DNA of 64,000 nt from Natronococcus sp. A-GB1 (lineage in GTDB: Archaea; Halobacteriota; Halobacteria; Halobacteriales; Natrialbaceae), in contig NZ_JARUKW010000020.1 of NCBI RefSeq assembly GCF_029688845.1, positions 1 to 64,000 of the forward strand. The letters are read 5' to 3'. Below the pieces are notes generated by a model, which saw nothing but the letters and a program-made list of their open reading frames with translations, made no database searches and was not told where the DNA came from. Position numbers and translations under genes: made by a program. Below, piece after piece: positions 58,548 through 64,000 of the stretch (position 1 is the first letter of the stretch; each line of letters opens with the position of its first letter).

Positions 58548-59869
58548 CCGAGAATCGCGAACGAGAGCCCGAGCAGCGCGCAGACGATCGCGCCCGATAA
58601 CGTCGCCAGAAAGTTGACACCCTGGTTGCCCAGCAGCGGCCCCTCGAGGGTCGCCCCGAGGAGGCTGTCGACCGTCATCCCGATGAAGCCGGCCGCGACG
58701 ATAATCGCCGCGCCGACGACGCCGACCTCGGCGAACAGCGCGTAGGAGATGGCCGCGACGATCGTCGCGCCGACGACGCCGGCGATCTCCCCCTGCCAGG
58801 TGACGCCACCGTCGGTACCGGGCTCGACGGGCTCAAGCGTGGTGATCAGCCGCGGCTGCTCGAAGACGCTGCCGATCTCGCTCGAGAGGGTGTCGCTCAT
58901 CGCGGTCGCGACCGAGCCGGCGAACGCGAACAGAAACAGCTCGGCGTCGATTGGGAGGAAGGCCGCCTCGCTGGCGGCGTACCCCAGTACGGCGACGAGC
59001 CCGACGGCCGCGTTGCCGAGGACGTTGCCGGTGCCGCGGGCGCCGTTGTTGTCCTCGGCGACGCCAAGATCCTCCTTGCGGTCGTAGCGGAACTTCGTCG
59101 AGAGCCCGCCGATCGCGAAGAAGGAGATGAGAACGACGAACCAGCCGTAGCCACCGAGAACGATCGTCAACAGGCCGAGCAGGACACCGGTGAGCATGCC
59201 GGCGATCGACGCCGTCTCGAGAGCGTAGGAGGCGTAGCCGAGCGCGGCGGTGATCGCCAGCGCAATCGCGATCTCGGCGGCGCCGAGGGCCGGATCGAGC
59301 TCCGCGAGCAGCCAGAGCAACAGTCCGACCGACAGCATGACGACGGGATCGTCGTAGAGCAACAGGACGTCACGGAGGAGCGCGGCGAGCAGCGCGCCGC
59401 TGGCGGCGAGAAACAGGATCATCGGCAGGGCAGACGGGATCGAGTCGCCGGTAACGGCGACCGTCGCCGCCTGGCCGACGACGGCCGCGACGGTCGCGAC
59501 GAGACAGAACCCCGCGGCGTGGACGACGTCGCTGTCGCTTCGCGTTCGGACGAGACGCTCGCCGAAGTTCCCGTAGCCGATCAGAAACACCGTCCCGACG
59601 AATATCGCGCTCGTCATCGAGGACTGGACGGCGAGCAAGCCGAGCGCGACGCCAGCGAGGACGAACGCGATGAGCCCGTAGAGGCGCCCCTCCTCGTAGT
59701 CGTCGGGATAGGCGAGCAGGTCGAAGATCGGTCCGTCCGTAACGGCAACCGCTCCGAGCAGGACGACTGCGGCCAGCGCCGCCGCGATCTCGGGGCCGAG
59801 AAGCGGTACGGCGAGCGAGAGCGTACACAGCAGCGCGAAGACGCCGGCTCGCCGGACGGGTTCTGTCAC
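58544..59869 (-). CDS. DUF92 domain-containing integral membrane protein
   Basis: The 441-aa protein has about twelve membrane segments. The C-terminal half matches DUF92, a family that includes VTE6 phytyl-phosphate kinase. Signature stretches are TKFRYDRKEDLGVAEDNNGARGTGNVLGNA, AGSVATAMSDTLSSEIG, and VTWQGEIAGVVGA. It may phosphorylate a polyprenyl or phytyl phosphate. The N-terminal half has dolichol kinase-like hydrophobic character. It begins at GTG 59869. It is divergent, 121 nt away, from the RxG-type cis-prenyltransferase homologue. Confidence 0.82.
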   Translation of the reverse strand: MTEPVRRAGVFALLCTLSLAVPLLGPEIAAALAAVVLLGAVAVTDGPIFDLLAYPDDYEEGRLYGLIAFVLAGVALGLLAVQSSMTSAIFVGTVFLIGYGNFGERLVRTRSDSDVVHAAGFCLVATVAAVVGQAATVAVTGDSIPSALPMILFLAASGALLAALLRDVLLLYDDPVVMLSVGLLLWLLAELDPALGAAEIAIALAITAALGYASYALETASIAGMLTGVLLGLLTIVLGGYGWFVVLISFFAIGGLSTKFRYDRKEDLGVAEDNNGARGTGNVLGNAAVGLVAVLGYAASEAAFLPIDAELFLFAFAGSVATAMSDTLSSEIGSVFEQPRLITTLEPVEPGTDGGVTWQGEIAGVVGATIVAAISYALFAEVGVVGAAIIVAAGFIGMTVDSLLGATLEGPLLGNQGVNFLATLSGAIVCALLGLSFAILG

Positions 59870-59990
59870 GGTAATCGGACCTTTCTGTGGGGATTACTTG
59901 AACCTTCGTGAACCGGCTCGAGCCCGATTTGTGGCAGGTAGCGGGGCTGAATCGGGCGTCTGACTGACCCGGATCGAACCCGTAACCGGT

Positions 59991-60623
59991 ATGCCACCGG
60001 CCCGGAAACGGGAGGGCGTGGGTCTGTACGAGCGCTACCTCTCCGTTCGCATCGGTCGTCACGACGCCGACAGCCCCGACCACGTCGCGCTCGTGATCAC
60101 CGAACGCGACCTGCTCGAGCGCGGGGCCTACGAGACGCTCTCGGCGTTTTTCGACTGGGCGTTCGAGTACGCCACCCGCGTGACGGTCTACGTCAGCGTC
60201 CTCGACGCCGCTGCCATCCCCGCCCTGCGGCGGGAGCTCGAGGCCGTCGACGCTCCTCGCGAGGTCGCCGTTCGCACGCCCGACGATCCCAGCCGGGCCG
60301 ACGCCCCGATCCAGATCGGGATCGGTCTCGGCGGGAAACACGAGTTCACGAGCGCCGTTCGAACGCTGGCCGAGAGCGTCGACGCCGGCGAACTCGAGCC
60401 CGACGAGATCGACGACGAGCGCGTCGAAGACCACCTCGTCTTCCCCGCCGAGCCCGACCTGGTGATCAAAACGGGCGCCGAACGGCTCTCGGATTTCATG
60501 ATCTGGCAGTCGGTCTACTCCGAGCTCTACTTCACCGACGTCAACTGGCGGGACTTCCGCAAGCGGGACTTCCTGCGGGCGGTCCGGGAGTACTGTAACC
60601 GCTCGAGGCGGTTCGGCCGGTAG
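59991..60623 (+). CDS. Cis-prenyltransferase homologue lacking the catalytic Asp (NgBR/Nus1-like)
   Basis: The 210-aa soluble protein belongs to the undecaprenyl-diphosphate synthase family. The C-terminal half is well conserved: PDLVIKTGAERLSDFMIWQSVYSELYFTDVNWRDF, ending SRRFGR with RxG at residues 207-209. The N-terminal catalytic HxAxxMDGNxRWA segment is replaced by HVALVITERDLLERGA (from His31), so the catalytic Asp position is Thr37. It cannot make a full active site alone but could complete that of a partner. The likely partner is UppS at 62484-63416. It is divergent from DUF92. Confidence 0.82.
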   Translation: MPPARKREGVGLYERYLSVRIGRHDADSPDHVALVITERDLLERGAYETLSAFFDWAFEYATRVTVYVSVLDAAAIPALRRELEAVDAPREVAVRTPDDPSRADAPIQIGIGLGGKHEFTSAVRTLAESVDAGELEPDEIDDERVEDHLVFPAEPDLVIKTGAERLSDFMIWQSVYSELYFTDVNWRDFRKRDFLRAVREYCNRSRRFGR

Positions 60624-60645
60624 TTCGGACGGACTTCCATCCGTC

Positions 60646-61470
60646 TCACTCGTCGATCGCGTCGACGACCGCCTCGTCGAGCTGTTTCGCGTCGGTGAAC
60701 ACCCGACGGCTGAGCAGGACGGTGTTGGCGACGACGGTGAGCCCGCCGGCGGCGAACAGCATCAGCATGATGGCGAACTGGTACTGCGCGGCGTAGATCG
60801 GGTTCTCGCCGGCGATGATCATCCCCGCCATCAATCCCGGAATCTTGACGACGCCGAGGCTCTTGATCCCGTCGATCGTCGGGATCAGCGCCGCGTAAAC
60901 GCTGGTCGAGACGTACTCGGTGACGGCCTCGTCCGGAGAGGCGCCGACGCTCAACAGCGCCTCGATCTCCGCCCGGTTCGAGGCGATCTCTCCGGTGAAC
61001 CGGTCGAGCGCGAGCGAGTTCGTCTGCATCGCGTTGGCGATGACCATGCTTCCGATGACCAGCAGATCACGCATCGTCATCTCGATGGCGCCGGCGGCGG
61101 CCATCGCCACGATCGTGAGCCCCGCGCCGAACCCGATCGAGGCCAGCGACGTCCCGAACACGCCCGGTAGCGCCGTTCCCCGCTTGTAGGAAATGTAGGC
61201 GGCGACGACGATCATAAAGGCGAGAACGACGGCCGCCCAGGCGAGATGCGCCGCCAGCAGCAGGCTGATCACCGCGCCGGCGGCCACCACCTGGACCAGC
61301 CCGCGGACGGCCATCGCGACGATCTCCCGCTCGAACCCGAGCTGACGGGCGTAGATGATCCCCAGAACGACCGCCGTCAGCGCCGCCGCGATCGCGATCT
61401 GGACGAACCCCGTGACGATGACCGGATCGGCCGCGTGCTCGAGGACCCGCTCGAGACCCGGGTCGGTCAC
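60646..61470 (-). CDS. fetB: FetB-type ABC transporter permease
   Basis: The 274-aa protein has about six or seven hydrophobic segments and the UPF0014/FetB stretches AVRGLVQVVAAGAVI, YKRGTALPGVFG, and IGSMVIANAMQTNSLALDRF. FetAB exports iron in E. coli and gives resistance to oxidative stress; metal specificity here is inferred. It overlaps fetA by 4 nt. Confidence 0.85.
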   Translation of the reverse strand: MTDPGLERVLEHAADPVIVTGFVQIAIAAALTAVVLGIIYARQLGFEREIVAMAVRGLVQVVAAGAVISLLLAAHLAWAAVVLAFMIVVAAYISYKRGTALPGVFGTSLASIGFGAGLTIVAMAAAGAIEMTMRDLLVIGSMVIANAMQTNSLALDRFTGEIASNRAEIEALLSVGASPDEAVTEYVSTSVYAALIPTIDGIKSLGVVKIPGLMAGMIIAGENPIYAAQYQFAIMLMLFAAGGLTVVANTVLLSRRVFTDAKQLDEAVVDAIDE

Positions 61471-62138
61471 GCGAGGACCTCCTCGGGACGTCCCTCGGCA
61501 ACCACCCGTCCGTCCTCGAACTCGGCGACGTGGTCGCCGAGGCGCTCGGCCTGGGCGGTGTCGTGGGTGACGAGCACGCAGGTCAGCCCCTCCGTTCGGA
61601 TCAGGTCGCCGAGGAGCTCCTCGACCCGCGCTTCCGTCTCCGAATCGAGGTGGGAGGTCGGCTCGTCGAGCAGGAGGACCTCGGGATCCACGTAGAGGGT
61701 CCGGGCAACTGCGACGCGCTGTTGCTGGCCGCCGGAGAGGTCCTCGACGTCCCGTTCCGCGGCGTTCGGTAGCTGCACCCGCTCGAGGAGCTTTGCGACG
61801 CGTTCGTCGTCGACCGGTTGGTCCCGAATCAGATCGCTCGCGGCGACGTTCTCCCGGACGGTTCCGGGACGGAGCGCCGACTCTTGGGGGACGAGGCCGA
61901 TCCGTCGCCGCAGCTCCTGGGGATCGACCTCGCGGTAGTCGACCCCATCGAGGTACACCGTCCCGGCGGTCGGTTCGTCCAGACGGTTGAGCAGCCGCAA
62001 AAACGAGGACTTCCCGGCTCCCGAGGAGCCGACGACCGCGAGAACCGTCGACGTCGCGACGCGAAGCGAGACGTCCTCGACGATCGGTTCACCGCCGACG
62101 ACCCTCGTGAGCGACGCGGTCTCGAGCTTCGAATCCAT
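61467..62138 (-). CDS. fetA: FetA-type ABC transporter ATP-binding protein
   Basis: The 223-aa ATPase has Walker A GSSGAGKSS (residues 37-45), signature LSGGQQQRV, Walker B VLLLDEPTSHLD, and the His switch VTHDTAQAERL. The ATG at 62138 (MDSKLETASL) is preferred over the frame start at 62165 because the beta strand begins there. It forms an operon with fetB. Probable iron exporter. Confidence 0.85.
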   Translation of the reverse strand: MDSKLETASLTRVVGGEPIVEDVSLRVATSTVLAVVGSSGAGKSSFLRLLNRLDEPTAGTVYLDGVDYREVDPQELRRRIGLVPQESALRPGTVRENVAASDLIRDQPVDDERVAKLLERVQLPNAAERDVEDLSGGQQQRVAVARTLYVDPEVLLLDEPTSHLDSETEARVEELLGDLIRTEGLTCVLVTHDTAQAERLGDHVAEFEDGRVVAEGRPEEVLA

Positions 62139-62209
62139 TGTACGAGGGTCGCTCCGGGCGGGCAAAAGTCGCTGCGGTCGGTCCGGGCGGCAACTCCGTT
62201 CGCAACGGG

Positions 62210-62434
62210 CTACGGCTCGAGGTCGGGGTCCGGAAACTCGACGTAGGCGAACAGCGTCACGAGGATTCCGACGGTCAGCAGGAAGAAGCCGCCGCCGATC
62301 GCGAGAAACTCCGCGGGCTGGGTGTAGTCGGCGGCCGTCTGGGGGTGGCGAAGCACGCCAGCGGCTCCGAGTGCCAAAAACGACGCGAGTCCGGCCCCCG
62401 TCGCGGCGAGTCCGACCGCGAGCTGGCGGTCCAT
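62210..62434 (-). CDS. Small two-helix membrane protein
   Basis: The 74-aa protein starts MDRQLAVGLAATGAGLASFL and has two hydrophobic helices (the second around EFLAIGGGFFLLTVGILVTLF), ending in an acidic tail. It is downstream of uppS in the same direction. A GTG at 62476, 7 nt after the uppS stop, would give an 88-aa form; either start is possible. No family is recognised. Confidence 0.6.
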   Translation of the reverse strand: MDRQLAVGLAATGAGLASFLALGAAGVLRHPQTAADYTQPAEFLAIGGGFFLLTVGILVTLFAYVEFPDPDLEP

Positions 62435-62483
62435 ATCCGACGTTGGGGTCCCGTCCGATTGTAGGTTTCGAGACACGGCGGAC

Positions 62484-63416
62484 TCAGTCCGCGGCGGGAC
62501 CGCTCGAGTCGACTCCCTCGAGTTCGTCCTCGTCGGGCTGTTCGGCGGTCGGCAGCGAGTCGCGGAACCGGTCGACGATCGAGCGGGCCTCCGCGAGTTC
62601 GGGATCGCTCATCGCCCCGAGCAGGGCCAGCGCCCGGCGGGCGCGGGTCCGGCGCCAGGACTCCTGGCGGTGTTCGTACGTCCGGATTCCGCGCAGGAAG
62701 TCGGGCTTCGAGAACTCGGGCCAGTAGGGAGTACAGAAAAAGACGGCGGCCTCGTTGCCGTTGGCGTGCCAGGGCAAGAAGTTCGAGGTCCGCTCGTCGC
62801 CCCCGGTTCGGATGATAAGATCGACGTCCCGAACCGGCTCGTCGTACAGCCGGCGTTCGATCGCCTCGACGTCGATCTCCTCGGGGTCGACCTCGCCTTC
62901 CTCGACGTCTTTCGCGACGCCGCGGGCTGCCTCGAGGAGTTCCGAGCGGCCGCCGTAGGCCAGCGCGACGTTGAGCACGAACTGGTCGTAGTCGGCGGTT
63001 CGCTCCTCGGCGTAGTCGACGGTTTCCTGGACCCGGTCGGGAAGTCGGTCGACCGCGCCGAGCGCGCGGATCTTGACGCCGTTGTCGTGGACGCGCTCGG
63101 CGTCGGCGAACTCCCGGAGCTTCTCACAGAGCAGGTCGTACAGCGCCTCGCGCTCCTCGGCCGGGCGATCGAAGTTCTCCGTCGAGAACGCGTAGAGGGT
63201 GAGTTCCTCGACGCCGACCTCCTGACACCACTCGAGGACGCGCTCGGTCGTCTCGGCGCCCGCGCGGTGGCCGTCAGTCGCGTCCGCTCCCTGCCGGCGT
63301 GCGTACCGACGGTTTCCATCCTGAATCACGGCGACGTGGGTCGGCACACCGTCGATCTCCCTCGAGAGGAGCTGCTCGTACGCCGCGTCCACGCGCTCAC
63401 GGAGCCACCGATTCAT
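62484..63416 (-). CDS. uppS: Cis-prenyltransferase (polyprenyl diphosphate synthase), catalytic subunit type
   Basis: The 310-aa protein has the catalytic motif HVAVIQDGNRRYARRQGAD with Asp33, then GHRAGAETTERVLEWC, LTLYAFSTENFDRP, NVALAYGGRSE, and DLIIRTGGDERTSNFLPW. It condenses isoprenyl units into a long chain, most likely the dolichol used for glycan transfer in haloarchaea. The RRFG-type RxG motif expected soon after the ELYF region is absent; instead the sequence reads AVFFCTPYWPEFSKPDFLRGIRTYEHRQESWRR, then a tail of about 60 residues. The ATG at 63416 is preferred to upstream in-frame starts. Heterodimer with 59991-60623 is proposed. Confidence 0.92.
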   Translation of the reverse strand: MNRWLRERVDAAYEQLLSREIDGVPTHVAVIQDGNRRYARRQGADATDGHRAGAETTERVLEWCQEVGVEELTLYAFSTENFDRPAEEREALYDLLCEKLREFADAERVHDNGVKIRALGAVDRLPDRVQETVDYAEERTADYDQFVLNVALAYGGRSELLEAARGVAKDVEEGEVDPEEIDVEAIERRLYDEPVRDVDLIIRTGGDERTSNFLPWHANGNEAAVFFCTPYWPEFSKPDFLRGIRTYEHRQESWRRTRARRALALLGAMSDPELAEARSIVDRFRDSLPTAEQPDEDELEGVDSSGPAAD

Positions 63417-63536
63417 CACTCGACGTGACGAGGACCAGAAGTATGTGTCTTGTGTGTTACTCAGCGGTATCGATACGCACTGACACACAGAAAGCAATCG
63501 TGACCGCTATCAGGTCGGAGGTTCTCGTCTCGGCCG

Positions 63537-63941
63537 ATGAGCGACACACTCGACGACGATCTCTACCGGCGAACGAAGGCGTTGCTCGAGCCCGGCGAGG
63601 TCGAACTCAACGGCGCGATCGTCCACACCGACTACGACGGCAGCGAGGACGTGCGGATGATGCAGGCGACGATCGACGTCGGCGACATCATCGCCGAGCA
63701 CTCGGGGCACGACCCGAAGGACTGCTACGTCTACTCGGGCAACGACGACCCCGACTTCTCCTCGAACCAGCACCAGGGGCTCACGCTCGAGGACGAGGAG
63801 TTCGTCTGGGAGTGCCAGCAGCTGCTCCGGGAGGGGAGTTTCGACATCGTCATCTACTACGAGGCGGACGCCGACCACGAGGCAATCCTCGAGGACATTC
63901 GGGAACTCGGCCACGACGTCACCGGCGTCGAGGGCGAGTAG
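63537..63941 (+). CDS. DUF5778 family protein
   Basis: The 134-aa acidic soluble protein matches DUF5778: LYRRTKALLEPGEVELNGAIVHTDY, a central MMQATIDVGDIIAEHSGHDPKDCYVYSG, and FVWECQQLLREGSFDIVIYYEAD. Function unknown. It is divergent from uppS. The remaining 59 bases of the window are GC-rich and without recognisable features. Confidence 0.85.
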   Translation: MSDTLDDDLYRRTKALLEPGEVELNGAIVHTDYDGSEDVRMMQATIDVGDIIAEHSGHDPKDCYVYSGNDDPDFSSNQHQGLTLEDEEFVWECQQLLREGSFDIVIYYEADADHEAILEDIRELGHDVTGVEGE

Positions 63942-64000
63942 GCGACTGGACGGCGCGCCGTCGCCGCGACCGGCCCGGGTTCGCCCGCCGCCGGGACCGG

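Noticed and set aside
59960-59990. tRNA-like GGTTCGATCC-type string (minus strand)
   Set aside because: The flanking stem does not pair and no acceptor or anticodon arms can be built, so it is not a tRNA.

Overview
The window is 64 kb of very GC-rich DNA with the marks of a haloarchaeon, probably of the Natrialbales. The proteins are strongly acidic. Tat signals precede exported proteins, and many genes appear leaderless, with a TATA-like element about 25-31 nt before the start codon. Several protein families are typical of haloarchaea: a HalOD1 protein, a bacterio-opsin-activator-type regulator, a FolC-FolP fusion, and archaeal DnaG, ValS and CarB. No rRNA, tRNA, CRISPR array or intact insertion sequence was found. 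Gene density is that of an ordinary chromosome, and most genes are short operons on alternating strands.

Layout. 1-7.1 kb: the end of an unknown gene, then a four-gene Pst-like ABC importer (pstS-C-A-B order, minus strand) bracketed by two closely similar YeiH-type membrane proteins, the second preceded by an unlisted 46-aa gene. 7.3-12.7 kb: a six-hairpin glycosidase-like protein with an acidic membrane protein, the FolC-FolP fusion, and a membrane protein. 12.7-15.4 kb: divergent ABC ATPase and permease. 15.4-16 kb: a hairpin-rich repeat element. 16-24.7 kb: carB, GrpB, DUF5815, an ABC transporter with a zinc-ribbon ArsR-like regulator, and small haloarchaeal proteins. 24.8-34.3 kb: a flavoprotein reductase, DUF6149, HalOD1, an MFS transporter, homoserine kinase, a frameshifted gene, pdxS, an acetoacetate decarboxylase-like protein and DUF1405. 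34.6-38.3 kb: an ABC-2 exporter with two tandem permeases and a Tat-exported protein. 38.3-41.7 kb: a second copy of the repeat, an AT-richer stretch, a FAD oxidoreductase and an SDR, which look acquired. 41.7-55.9 kb: valS, an RND transporter, a VKOR-like protein, a truncated acyl-CoA synthetase, two regulators, and a sodium:solute symporter with its DUF3311 partner. 56-64 kb: a HTH membrane protein, dnaG, DUF92, two cis-prenyltransferase homologues, FetAB and DUF5778.

The most interesting system is at the right end. One cis-prenyltransferase homologue (62484-63416) has the catalytic DGN motif but no C-terminal RxG. The other (59991-60623) has lost the catalytic aspartate but keeps RxG, and reads HVALVITE where the catalytic motif should be. 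This is the division of labour seen in the eukaryotic DHDDS/NgBR (Rer2/Nus1) enzyme. With the neighbouring DUF92 protein (phytyl-phosphate/dolichol kinase-like family), the locus looks like a polyprenyl lipid-carrier module.

Other points worth following up are: the YeiH-bracketed Pst-like operon with an atypical ABC signature; a two-copy dispersed repeat; three short, apparently leaderless upstream ORFs that overlap the start of the next gene; a single-base frameshift in an otherwise intact gene; an acyl-CoA synthetase cut off at its hinge; a VKOR homologue without its shuttle cysteines; and several palindromes near promoters.
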